A stretch of DNA of 64,000 bases from Stomoxys calcitrans (Eukaryota; Arthropoda; Insecta; Diptera; Muscidae), in NCBI RefSeq assembly GCF_963082655.1, contig NC_081553.1, forward strand, positions 130,043,736 to 130,107,735, given 5' to 3'. The position numbers were made by a program, and so were the translations under genes. The notes beneath the pieces were generated by a model that did no database searches, was not told the DNA's origin, and saw nothing but the letters and a program-made list of their open reading frames with translations. How positions within the stretch are numbered: position 1 is the stretch's first letter; every line of letters starts with the position of its first letter. Of the stretch, positions 47,049 through 57,799 are shown piece after piece.

Positions 47049-47945
47049 CCGCGGGATGACACTTGCTGATACACGTTCCTCAGTAAGAATAGGAAAGAAT
47101 TACTCCGTACCATTAAATATCAAACGAGGTTTCAGACAAGGAGAAATCCAATCGTGTGATCTCTTTAAAGTCCTGCTGGGGAAGATTATAAGAGATTCAG
47201 ATCTGAATAGATAAGACACACTATTCACAAGAAAACATATGCGGACAGCATGTATATGATGGGTCGGTCACTAGAAGCAGTAACTGCATCCTTTGAAAGA
47301 ACTGAAAGAGAATTAGTGAAAGTGGGTCTGGTAGTAAATGGAGATAAGACAAAATGGATGGTATCAACTCCCACAAATAAGACCACCTCTCGACAGACGA
47401 AAATAGCACTATACAGGACACTGATACTATCTACTATCTAGATACTATCCGAGGCATGGGTATTTGTGAAAACAGACGAGGCAACGCTTGGAGTGTTTGA
47501 GAGAAAGATTCTTTGCAAAATTTATGGACCAGTATGCAATGTTAATATAGTTAAACATATCAAAATACAACGGATGCGTATCAAAATACAACGGTTGTCT
47601 AGGTCAAGTTGTCAGTAAGAGTCAAGAAGTTCCAGCGAAGAAGTGTTTTGAAGGTGATCACTGTGGTACACGCAAACCGGGAAGATCAAAACTCCGATGG
47701 AGAGATCAGGTGATGAAAGACATCTCGAAACTTGGTTTCAGAGTTTGTAGAAGGAGCGCAGAAGAACGAAGCGCTTGGAAAGCTTTTTCGGCTAACGGGA
47801 CAAATGTACTGTCATGGCCAAATAAAGCAAATTCAAATTTGCCCATTAAAATTCCACTAAGGAACTGGGGCAAACTTCCCACATATCATTGAGTGCTATG
47901 CGATTCAAATTGTATGGCCTCCGGTGGCCAAATAAAGTAAGTAAA
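47049..47945 (+). mobile_element. RTE-type LINE 3' half with SINE in its tail
   Basis: Begins RGMTLADTRSSVRIGKNYSV, as in the copy at 59786. Continues FRQGEIQSCDLFKVLL and KVGLVVNGDKTKWMVSTP; much of the thumb is deleted near 47360-47560. The C-terminus encodes RDQVMKDISKLGFRVCRRSA and ends TGGCCAAATAAAG, with an AAGTA-type tail to 47950. Confidence 0.82.
47828..47924 (-). mobile_element. Internally deleted SINE in RTE tail
   Basis: Minus-strand SINE keeping its 3' tail (TTTGCCCATTAAAATTCCAC) and its extreme 5' end (GGCCTCC, the complement of GGAGGCC), with the middle deleted. Flanked by the perfect 13-bp direct repeat TGGCCAAATAAAG at 47815-47827 and 47925-47937, which is the RTE 3' end. 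Confidence 0.88.
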
Positions 47946-48190
47946 GTAAATTTCAATAAAATGTGGAATTTCTCTAAGGCGGTGTGGGTTCTAATGGAAA
48001 TATATGGCATTATATATGGTAAGCGAGATTCGTTACAATGGTAGCAAAAATTGCAGTGAAATATCATGCATCGTCCAGGAACCTTATAAAGACGCAAAAT
48101 CATGAGGTAAAGCTGCGTTAATACCGCTTTGTTGAGAAGCACCAATAAGATTCAAACAATTTGAATTACCAGGTCCCAGGGTAATGATCA

Positions 48191-48300
48191 CTTGGCACTG
48201 TTATTTGAAGTCAAAATAAAACACCTGGTTGAAAATATCAGCCAAACCGGAGAAGATTTGCGCCCTCTAGAGGCTCAAGAAGTAAAGTTCCAGGATCGTT
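48191..48300 (-). mobile_element. Helentron-like element (antisense), left piece
   Basis: Antisense unit (CACTTGGCACTG, TTTGCGCCCTCTAGAGGCTC) ending GGATCGTT. It continues at 49958 after a nested copy. Confidence 0.75.
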
Positions 48301-48302
48301 TT

Positions 48303-49957
48303 TATACCCTCCACCATGGGATGGAGGTGTACTAATTTCGTCATTCTGTTTGTAACTCCTCGAAATATTCGTCTAATACCCCATAAAGTATGTATATTCT
48401 TGATCGTCATGACATTTTAATTCCGTCTGTCGAAAGCACGCTAACTTTAGAAGGAGTAAAGCTAGCCGCTTGGAATTTTGCACAAATACTTCTTATTAGT
48501 GTAGGTCGGTTGGGATTGTAAATGGGCAATATCGGTCCACATTTTGATATAGCTGCCATATGAACCGATCTGGGATCTTGACTTCTTGATCCGCTTGAGG
48601 ACACAATTCTTATCCGATTTGGCTGAAATTTTGCATCAGAGGTTTTATTATGACTTTCAATAACTGTGCTGAGTATGGTTGCAATCGGTGCATAACCTGA
48701 TATAGCTGTCATATGAACCTATCGGGGGTCTTGACTTCTTGAGCGTCTAGAGTGCGCAATTCCTATCCGATTTGGTTGAAATTTTGCACGACGTGTTTTG
48801 TTATGACTTCCAACAACTGTGTTAAGAATAGTTCAAATCGGTCCATAACCTGATATAGCTGCCGAATAAACCGATATGGCATCTTGACTTCCTGAGCCTC
48901 TAGAGGAAGCAATTATTATCCGATTTGGCTGAAATTTTGCATGAGGTGTTTTGTTATGAATTTCAACAACTGTTCTAAAAATCGTTCGAATCGGTCCAAA
49001 ACCTGATATAGCTGTCATATAAACCTATCTGGGGTCTTGACTTCTTTAGAGTGCGCAATTCCTATCCGATTTGGCTGAAATTTTGCATGAGAGGTTTTAT
49101 TATGACTTTCAACAACTGTGCTGAGTATGGTTGAAATCCTCTCACAAATTTTGCTCGACGTGTTTTGTTATGACTTCCAACAACTGTGTTAAGAATAGTT
49201 CAAATCGGTCCATAACCTGATATAGCTGCCATATAAACCGATCTGTAGTCTTGATTTCTTGAGCCTCTAGAGGAAGCAATTATTATCCGATTTGGCTGAA
49301 ATTTTGCATGAGGTGTTTTGTTATGAATTTCAACAACTGTGCTAAGAATCATTCGAATCGTTCCAAAACCTAATATAGCTATCATATAAACTTATCTGGG
49401 GTCTTGACTTCTTGAGCGTCTAGAGTGCGCAATTCCTATCCGATTTGGCTGAAATTTTGCACGACGTGTTTTGTTATGACTTCCAACAACTGTGTTAAGA
49501 ATAGTTCAAATGGTCCATAACCTGATATAGCTGCCATATAAACCGATATGGGATCTTGACTTCTTGAGCCTCTAAAGGGCGCAAGTATTATCCGATTTGG
49601 CTGAAATTTTGTACAACGGCTTCTCACGTGACCTTTAACATAACATACTTGTCGAATATGGTATGAATCGGTTTATAGCCTAATACAGCTCCCCTATAAA
49701 CCGATCTCCCTAATTTACATTTTCAGCCCCTAAAGTGCACAATTCTTACTAGATTTCAGTTAATTACTTACTAATACTCAGTTCAATTATGTTCCGAAAT
49801 GAACCATAACTTGATATTCTTCCAATAACATAGCAATTCTTTTCTTCTATCTTTTGTTTGCCTAAAAAGAGATACCGCGGCAAGAGCTCGACAAATGCGA
49901 TCCATGGTGGAGGGTATATAAGATTCGGCCCGGCCGAACTTGGCACACTTTTACTTG
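48303..49957 (+). mobile_element. Helentron-like HINE/DINE-1 element
   Basis: Head TATACCCTCCACCATGGGAT. The GTCY tract is shortened. About nine units of 153 bp. 3' end ATGGTGGAGGGTATA, TTCGGCCCGGCCGAA (about 49925-49939), TTTTACTTG. Inserted in an opposite-strand relative; ORFs inside (MTAISGFGPI type) are unit by-products. Confidence 0.9.
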
Positions 49958-50180
49958 TTTTATATGTCAGCTATATCAAAACATTGGCTGATTTACAATC
50001 CCAACTGATTCGGACTAATAGGAAGTATTCGTGCAAAATTTTAAGAGCCTAGCTTTATTCTTTCGAAATTGAGCGTGCTTAAAATTTCAAGACAATCAAA
50101 AATATACATATTGGGTCTCAGATCAATATTTCGATGTGTTACAAATGGAATGTCGAAATTAGTATATGGAGGGTATAAAA
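49958..50180 (-). mobile_element. Helentron-like element (antisense), right piece
   Basis: Resumes TTTATATGTCAGCTATATC and runs to the head GTATATGGAGGGTATA at about 50162-50177, completing the copy broken at 48300. Confidence 0.75.
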
Positions 50181-50189
50181 AATTCTCAT

Positions 50190-51465
50190 GTTCTGTAATA
50201 AGAAGATTTTGTTCTGTTATGACGGTAGTCAATAAACAATTGAAGGAAAAGTAGACACTCAGGGGTTATATTCTTTTGGTTAATTGTTAACTAAAACTTT
50301 AACTTAATCTGATCATCTAGGAGTATGAAATGAGAAGACATTCTCGTATGCCTCCTGAATTGTGTCATAGCTATGAATAGCATTTTCTTATCATTGGCAT
50401 ACACTCCTTGGGCAAACATCGATGATTTAAACAAGGTCATGGATAATAAAATAGCACAAATTTATTAGCCTTTCAAATGAAATCCTTTTTTCCCACACAA
50501 AATCATAATTCACCAAATTATTACGTTGATAGATTTCCTTTGGTATACACTCGTATTTTAGCCATAAGATATTGGGTCATATGCTTATGGTTAACACAGT
50601 TCTTTTCTTGTGCGAGTATTGTTTCTCTTGGTTTCCGTTTGTCAGATTAGCAAGGTCGCCTAATTCAAGGACTAACGAGTGTGTGTGTGTGGGGGAGTAG
50701 CACTCGTGTATGCGTGGCGGCAAGGATTTGCTAAAACATTGACAACATGTCAGAGAATGTGTCACGATTTTGCTATGGGGACAGATCGTTCTTATTCGCT
50801 GTGCAGTTAGACGAAAGTGGAGTAAGTGAGACAATGACACAAGACATTGTTTACCTGATTTGGCTGGATGTGATAGAAATCTCTGTGGTGAGAGGGTATT
50901 CCAGGAATGATGTATGGCTATTGCACTGCGCAATTTGTTATAATGAACGATAAACAAAAAGAAAACTTAGTACGTGATGGCATCTACACATGTAAGATAT
51001 GTACAAGTACCACAATTGCTGTTATGCTTGTGTGTATGTTTGTCAGTATGCCATATCTAGCAACTAAATACTGGCTGCAAAGGACATAGCTGGGAGGATA
51101 CACAAATAATTTATGCCATTTTTAGTTAGCAAAACAAACAAAAAGAGAGCTAATGGAGAGTTTGTTTCTGAAATGTGAATTGCTTCAAAGAGAAAAAACG
51201 AGGAAAACATGGTGGTATAAGATATTCATTTGCATATTTAAAGTACGTGCTTCTTGTCTAGCGGGATGAGAAAAAAAAAATTGGATATAATTGCGTCATT
51301 TAACCAAATATTGAACTTGAAATAAATTCAGATTTTTAACAATAAAATATAAAAAAAACTATGTTAAACTCCGAAAACTTCAAAAAGTTGACAAATGTCA
51401 AATTTGCTTAAACAATGTATAAAATATACATATATCGTTGGTTGCATTGAATACATATCCTCAGA
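50190..51465. other. Unassigned A+T-rich DNA
   Basis: Contains a short GT run near 50681-50692. A 126-codon minus frame (50957-50577) and a 68-codon plus frame (50747-50953) overlap each other; neither shows a known domain. Confidence 0.4.
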
Positions 51466-51469
51466 AGTT

Positions 51470-51600
51470 ATCGTGATTCGAATCCAGGCGAGATCATTAG
51501 AAACAATTTTTAATGGTGTTTCTCTCTCCATAATGCTGGCGAAATGTGAAAGATATTCAGTATTGTAAAACTTGTCTGCGGCAAAATTTTCACAGCGTTC
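51470..51600 (+). mobile_element. SINE fragment, 5'-truncated
   Basis: B-box relic GTGATTCGAATCCAGGCGAGATC followed by TAATGCTGGCGAAATGTG. Ends at the start of a LINE. Confidence 0.7.
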
Positions 51601-51605
51601 CTGGG

Positions 51606-53666
51606 ACTTGCATATACTCCGAAAGCCTGGCAGGAGGCAAGGACGGTGTTTATACACCAAAGGCCTACAGACCCATAAGCCTTACGTCCTTTCTACGTAT
51701 TGTGAACGCCATGATAAAGAGTAGGACATGCAGCGAACTGCTCAAATACAAACAGCATTCCTATGTCAAGGGAAGGTCGGTGGCGGTATACATTGACATC
51801 GAGGGGGCTTTTAACAATGTGTGGAGCTACACTCTGATCCAATCCTTAGACCAGTAGCGGGTGGGCCGGCTGCTTAGAGACTGGATAAACCATATAAAAG
51901 GTGGATAAATTGTGTGTCCCATGGCATAAATATAAGGGACAAAGTGGCACAGGCCACCTCACAGGGGGGCATTTTATCACCAATAGTATGGGTGACCATC
52001 ATAAATGACCTATTACTGATGCTGCTTTTATAATACTTCTAAGCGGTAAGGATCCGAAGGAGCTATGCAGAAGGGCCGAAAATGTCTTCATTGTGGCATA
52101 TGACTGGGCTAGACCCAGAGGTCTCAATGTTAACCAAGAGAAGACTGAAATATGCCTGTTCACGAGGAAGACGAAGGTGTGCCAATTTAATGCACCACGT
52201 TTCCTCAATACGACGATTTTGATGTCTAACAAGGTTAAATACTTAGGTGTGATCTTGGACAGGAAACTGAATTGGAAGTGTCACATTCAGGAGCGTACTG
52301 AGAAGGCTTACATATGTTGGGTGCTATATAGATGGGCCGTAGGCTCGAAATGGGGTCTGAATCCGAGGATAGTCCACTGGCTCTATAGGAGCATGATTAG
52401 ACCAATACTTACTTACGCCTCTGTAGTTTGGTGGACTGCTATGCAGAAAAAGTGCACCATAAGGATCATACAACAGGTTCAGAGAATATGTTGTCTTGGC
52501 CAAGGCGGAGCCATGAGAACCACGCCCACTAGGGCACTGGAGACTATTCTAGATATCCGACCCATTGACATACGGATTAAGTGTGAGGCAGTTACTGCGA
52601 TGGGCGAATGGATTGAGGGTACGAGCAGCTCATACCATCGCGGTATAATCGAGGGAAGAGGTTTCCGATCGGGTACCTGAGATGAACCTTGAAGTCGAGT
52701 GCGAGGCACTGCTGCCATCGGCGCAGTCTTGGATTGACAGAACCCTAGTATTGCCATCTGGAAGATCATGTTACACGGATGGATCAAAGCTAGAGGGCAG
52801 ACTGGGTCTGGGGGTTTACATTGAGAACCCAGGGACTGAGATCTATTTTGGACTGCCTGACCATAATACGGTTCTGCAGGCGAGGATCCGGGCGATCACG
52901 GAATGCGTGAAGTGGTGTTTACCGACAGTAACATTGCCATAAGGGCAATAACAACCAGGACGTTAAGGTCATGAACAGTCTTGCAGTGTAAGAAGGAGAT
53001 TAACGCCTTCGCTGAGGATGGGAAAATCGGCATCGTTAGGGTGACCGGCCATAACGGAGTAAGGGAGAATGAAAGGGCAGACGATTTGTCAGTGAAGGCC
53101 AGAGGACTGCCGTCAATAAACTTGGTTAACCCGAAGCCTTTCGGGTCGACCCAGTCCGAGTTAAGGGAGTGGGCGACGAATGCGCATGCAACATTGTGGA
53201 ACAGCTAAACAGTCGGTAGGACGGCAAAAATCCTATGAGGTGATCCGGATCATGAGAGGACGAGGCTGTTACTGAAAGGAAGTAAGAAGGAAGTATAGCT
53301 ATAGGTATCATAACGGTGCTATAGGAAAATCAGTGCGGCAAGTGATAGCATGTGTAGGGCATGTGGGGAAGATGATGAGACGTTGGAGCATTTCCTATGT
53401 CATTGACGGCTTTCGCGGTTAAAATACGCCGGTACTTATGTGGGGACACAATACCAGACATGAACCAACTTAGGGGATTGGTATGGAAAATAAAATTAGG
53501 GATTTTGCTAGTAGCTTGGAATTCCTAACTTAAATTTACATTTTTGAGGTAACATTTTAGTATTTAGAGCCTACAACAAGCCGATTAATGGCTTAGATAT
53601 ATGTCCATAGTGACATGGGACCGATTAATATCCGCTCCCGTTTTTCAACGTAACCTAACCTAAATT
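51606..53666 (+). mobile_element. RNase-H LINE, 5'-truncated, with CCTAA tail
   Basis: RT motifs in order: YRPISLTSFL near 51665, VAVYIDIEGAFNNVWS near 51785 (directly after YVKGRSV, an internal deletion), and the palm with the YADD region deleted near 52025. Then KYLGVILDRKLNWKCHIQER, WGLNPRIVHWLYRSMIRPI and TALETILDIRPIDI-like sequence. RNase H: YTDGSKLEGRLGLGVYIENP near 52770, then VTGHNGVRENERADDL near 53040-53085. C-terminal Cys/His region MCRACGEDDETLEHFLC near 53350. 3' end AACGTAACCTAACCTAA. Several stops and frameshifts. Confidence 0.88.
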
Positions 53667-53669
53667 TAT

Positions 53670-54450
53670 TGATACCTTCCATGCAGGAAATAACATAAAA
53701 AAATAAAAAAAAAGAAAGATGAAAACCTAAATTGCGTTGTCTCTAAGGACAATTGTGCCAAAAACCCATACTTTAATCTTTGGTATTCTTCTATCGGCTT
53801 TCCAACATTTTATCATTTACTTTATTGCCTTAATTCGAGCAGCTTTTACAAACCTCAAACTCCACATTCATTACCACCTCTTGAGTGAGTCGTTGGAGTC
53901 GTTCCTCGGAAAAATAACATTGGCTATTGCCGGTCACGAATTGGCATTACTGTAGACATTTTGTCTGTCTCGTTACACATTTTGGGTGCGCTGGGTGTGT
54001 GTGTACGCAAATGCCAGTAAGAGTCGTAAAAAGCACGCAATAAATTGCGCACCCGTTTCACAAAACTTTATTTATTAAGGGCTCATAAAATTTTTAATCC
54101 ACTGTCTAATTACTTAACAGTTTCATTTAATAAATTGCGAAATTTTGTGACTTAATTTCTTTGCGTAAATTATTTTATCTTGACGCGAGAGTTTATTTAA
54201 CGTCACACATAACATATGCTCAAAGCAAGCAGTTTCATGGAAAGAATATATCTTTGTATATTTCCCTACCCTATTTCATTATTTATTTGGCAGCCCGAAC
54301 AATTTTTAGAAATGCCGAGGTGATCAACTTTAGAGCCCTGCAGAAAGGCGCACGGAACGCCTAGGGCCTTGAAATTTTGCACATGATCTCGATAATACCT
54401 CAGTTTTAACCATTTTAAAGCGATATCTCCATCCGTTCTCAAATGGCATA
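53670..54450. other. Unassigned
   Basis: A 72-codon plus frame (53737-53955) looks hydrophobic in its first half but has no recognised family. The rest is A+T-rich non-coding. Confidence 0.35.
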
Positions 54451-54453
54451 TTT

Positions 54454-55401
54454 TTATACCCTCTACAATAGGATGGGGGTGTACTAATTTTGTCATTCTG
54501 TTTGTAACTACTCGAAATATTCGTCTGAGACCCCATAAAGTATATATGTTCTTGATCGTCGTGACATTTTATGTCGATCTAGCCATGTTCGTCTGTCCGT
54601 CCGTCCGTCTGTCTGTCGAAAGCACGCTAACTTCCGAAGGAGTAAAGCTGACCGCTTGAAATTTTGCACAAATACTTTTTATTAGTGTAGGTCGGTTGGG
54701 ATTGTAAATGGGCCATAACGGTCCATGTTATGATATAGCTGCCGATCTTGGATCTTGACTTCTTGAGCCTCTAGAGGGCGCAAGTCTTATCCGATTGAAA
54801 TGAAATATTGCACGACGTGTTTCCTTATGATTTCCAACAACTGTGCCAAGTATGGTTCAAAGCGGTCCATAACCTGATATAGCTGTCATATAAACCGATC
54901 TTGGGTCTTGACTTCTTGAGCCTCTAGAGGCGCAATTCTTATCCGATTGGAACTGAAATTTTGCACGACGTGTTTTGCAATGACTCCCAACAACTGTGTT
55001 AAATTAGATTCAAATCGGTCCATAACCTTATATAGCTGCCATATAAACCGATCTGGGATCTTGACTTTTTGAGCCTCTAGAGGTCGCAATTATTGTCCGA
55101 TTTGCCTGAAATTTTGTACGACGGATCCTCTCGTGACCATCAACATACGTATTTATTATGGTCTGAATCGGTTTATAGCCCCATACAGCTCCCATATAAA
55201 TTGACCTCTCTATTTTACTTCTTGAGCCCCCAAAGAGCGCAAATCTTATTCGGATTAATTTAATTGTGGTCCAAACCGGACCATATCTTGATATCGCTCT
55301 AATAGCAGAGCAAATCTTTTCTTTTATCCTTTTTTTGCCTAGGAATATGCTGGGAAAAGAATTCGACAAATGCAATCCATGGTGGAGGGTATATACTTGT
55401 G
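54454..55401 (+). mobile_element. Helentron-like element, hairpin deleted
   Basis: Head TATACCCTCTACAATAGGAT, extended GTCY tract (gtctgtccgtccgtccgtct at about 54590-54610), five units, then ATGGTGGAGGGTATA joined directly to TACTTGTG: the 3' palindrome is missing. Confidence 0.82.
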
Positions 55402-55404
55402 TTC

Positions 55405-55560
55405 AATTCTATCCCACTGTGGAACATTTCCTATGACAATACCCGGCTTTTCTGACAACAGGCACCATTACCTGGATGCAGATATGATACCGGAATTAAA
55501 CTTAGGGGTACTTTTTAGATTTAGAGCGCACAACAAGCCGATTATATGCTCACCAAAAAC
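55405..55560 (+). mobile_element. RNase-H LINE 3' fragment
   Basis: GGAACATTTCCTATGACAAT and TTAGAGCGCACAACAAGCCG match the end of the LINE C-terminus and 3' UTR seen at 56820-57020. Confidence 0.75.
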
Positions 55561-55594
55561 GTTTCTTTATATTAATTAATTAATGTAAAGCCTA

Positions 55595-55888
55595 TACCGT
55601 AGCGCAGAGGTTAGCATGTCAGCCTATGACGCTGAACGCCTGGGTTCGAATTCTGGCTACAATATCATAAATATTTTCAGCGGGAGTTTTTCCCTCCTAA
55701 TGCTGGCGACATTTGTGAGGTACTGTACAATTTGGTATGACAGCCATCTAAAAACTTCTCCACAAAAAGGTGTCGCCCTTCGAGGTCCCTTGTCATTGAG
55801 ATTAAACTTGAATCGGACAGCACTGATTGGTACGTGAGAAGTTTGACCCAATTCCTTAATGGAATGCTCATGGGTAAATTTGCATAGC
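55595..55888 (+). mobile_element. tRNA-derived SINE, near full length
   Basis: A box TAGCGCAGAGG, TATGACGCTGAACGCC, B box GGTTCGAATTC, CTAATGCTGGCGACATTTG, GGTGTCGC, then ATTGAGATTAAACTTGAATC and the tail TTAATGGAATGCTCATGG. Flanked by AAAGCCTA at 55587-55594 and 55889-55896. Confidence 0.92.
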
Positions 55889-55929
55889 AAAGCCTACAAC
55901 ATTGTCTTGTGTACAATTTCTAAATAGGT

Positions 55930-57052
55930 CTAACTCAGCCTGACCATAATACGGTCCTGCAGGAGGAGATCCGGGCGATCACGGAATGTGTTAGGTAGTG
56001 TGGTGTTAAGGCGAGGACGTCGAGTATGAACATGTTAAGGAACAATAGGCCACAACGGCTATAACAAACAGGAATAACAACCAGTAAGAAGGAGATTAAG
56101 GTCTTCTCTGAGGATGACACGATCCGCATCGTTTGGGTGCAGGGCCATAGCAGAGTAACTGGGAATGAGAAAGCAGACAATTTGGTTAGTGAAGTTCAGA
56201 GAGCTGCCGTCAATAAACTTGCTTAACCCGAAGCCTTTCGGGTCGACGCAGTCCGAGTTAAAGGCGTGGGCGACGATGCGCACGCAACCCACTGGAACGG
56301 CGAAACGGTCGGTAGGACGGCGAAAATCTTATGGGGAGATCCATATCGTGAGAAGACGAGGTTATTACTGAAAGGAAGTAAGAAGGAGGTCAGTATAGCT
56401 CTCGGTATCATAATGGGACACATAGGGCTACGAGCTCACTTAAGCGGCAAGTGACAGCATGTGTAGGGCATGCGGGGAAGATGATGAGAATTTGGAGCAT
56501 TTTTGGGCATCGCTTGGGTGCAGGGCCAAAGCGGAGTAACTGGGAATGAGAAATCAGACAATTTGGTTAGTGAAGGTCAGAGAACTGCAGTCAATAAACT
56601 TGGTTAAACCGAAGCCTTTCGGGTCGACGCAGTCCGAGTTAAAGACGTGGGTGACGATGCGCACGCTACTCAATGGTACGGTGAAACGGTCGGTAGGACG
56701 ACGAAAATCCTATGGGGAGTATAGCTCTCAGTATCATAATGGGACACATAGGACTATGAGCTCACTTAACCGGCAAGTGACAGCATGTGTAGGGCATGCG
56801 GGGAAGATGATGAGAATTTGGAGCATTTCCTATGTCATTGTCCGGTTTTCGCGTCTAACAGATACCCGCACTTAGGTGGGGCCACAATACCAGACATGAA
56901 CCAACTTAGGGGAGTGGCATGGAAAACAATTAAGGATATTGTAAGTAGAACGGAGTTCCTGACTTAGATTTTCTTTTTCAAGGTTACTTTTTTTAGTATT
57001 TAGAGCGCACAACAAGCCGATTACTTACCTCATTTCAACCTAACCTAATCTA
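55930..57052 (+). mobile_element. RNase-H LINE 3' part with internal tandem duplication
   Basis: RNase H HNTVLQ-like start near 55945, WVQGHSRVTGNEKADNL near 56135-56185, C-terminal CRACGEDDENLEHF. The segment 56125-56500 is repeated at about 56510-56830 (with a deletion in the second copy), so the WVQG...VTGNE and FGSTQSEL regions occur twice. Ends CAACCTAACCTAATCTAAC. Confidence 0.88.
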
Positions 57053-57795
57053 ACTCAGTCGCAATAAAAAAGATTAAAAAAAGGAAGGAGATAATCTTTA
57101 GGTCACCGATCGGGCACGAGAAGGATTTTTTAAGAATTTTCATTGCGAAATCCCTTCCCGGAAATTCCCGCATTTTTTATCCTTTTTACAATCTTCCGAT
57201 TGCCATTCTGAGAATTCCCGTGAGGATTTAAATTTTTTTAAATTCAACACCCAAAAACCATTGTTAATTGGAGAGATCAAACGGACGTTCGGTTCATATT
57301 GGGATGATATTTATTTATGGAACTATCCGGACACGATCTAGTGTCGGTGTTGGAGGGCATTGGTGTATTTTATATAGCACATTTCAAACAATTTGATAAT
57401 AATTGGGGCTCAGAATGCAAAGTCGAATTATCGAATAAGCGAGTAGTGCGTGGGTAGTTGAGTAGGCGACCTCGGTTAATCAGTGCGGGGCTCGTGAGTT
57501 ACATTCCGACCAGAGGCTTTGGTCTGCCTGTACTTGAACATCACAATGGACAAAAATTGTCTTAGTGAGTCTGATTTAAGACTGCCATTATAACCAAGCC
57601 TATCCCATCCAAACTCTACATCAATAAATAGCATACGCGAAATTTCAAGCCGATTTGTTCGGACTCTTTGTGACAAATGATCGAAAATATATATAAACGC
57701 TCACCGATACCTCGGGATGTCATAAACAGAAGATCGAGATATATATACTAATATGACTTATCCTCAAATTGCGGTTTACACACCATCAAAGGAAA
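57053..57795. other. Unassigned
   Basis: A+T-rich spacer. Part of 57590-57780 resembles diverged Helentron-like or related non-coding repeat sequence (CGAAATTTCAAGCCGATTTG). No gene supported. Confidence 0.35.
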
Positions 57796-57799
57796 ATAT

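Noticed and set aside
53737..53955. Small membrane protein gene
   Set aside because: Hydrophobic 72-codon frame but no family resemblance and no gene context.
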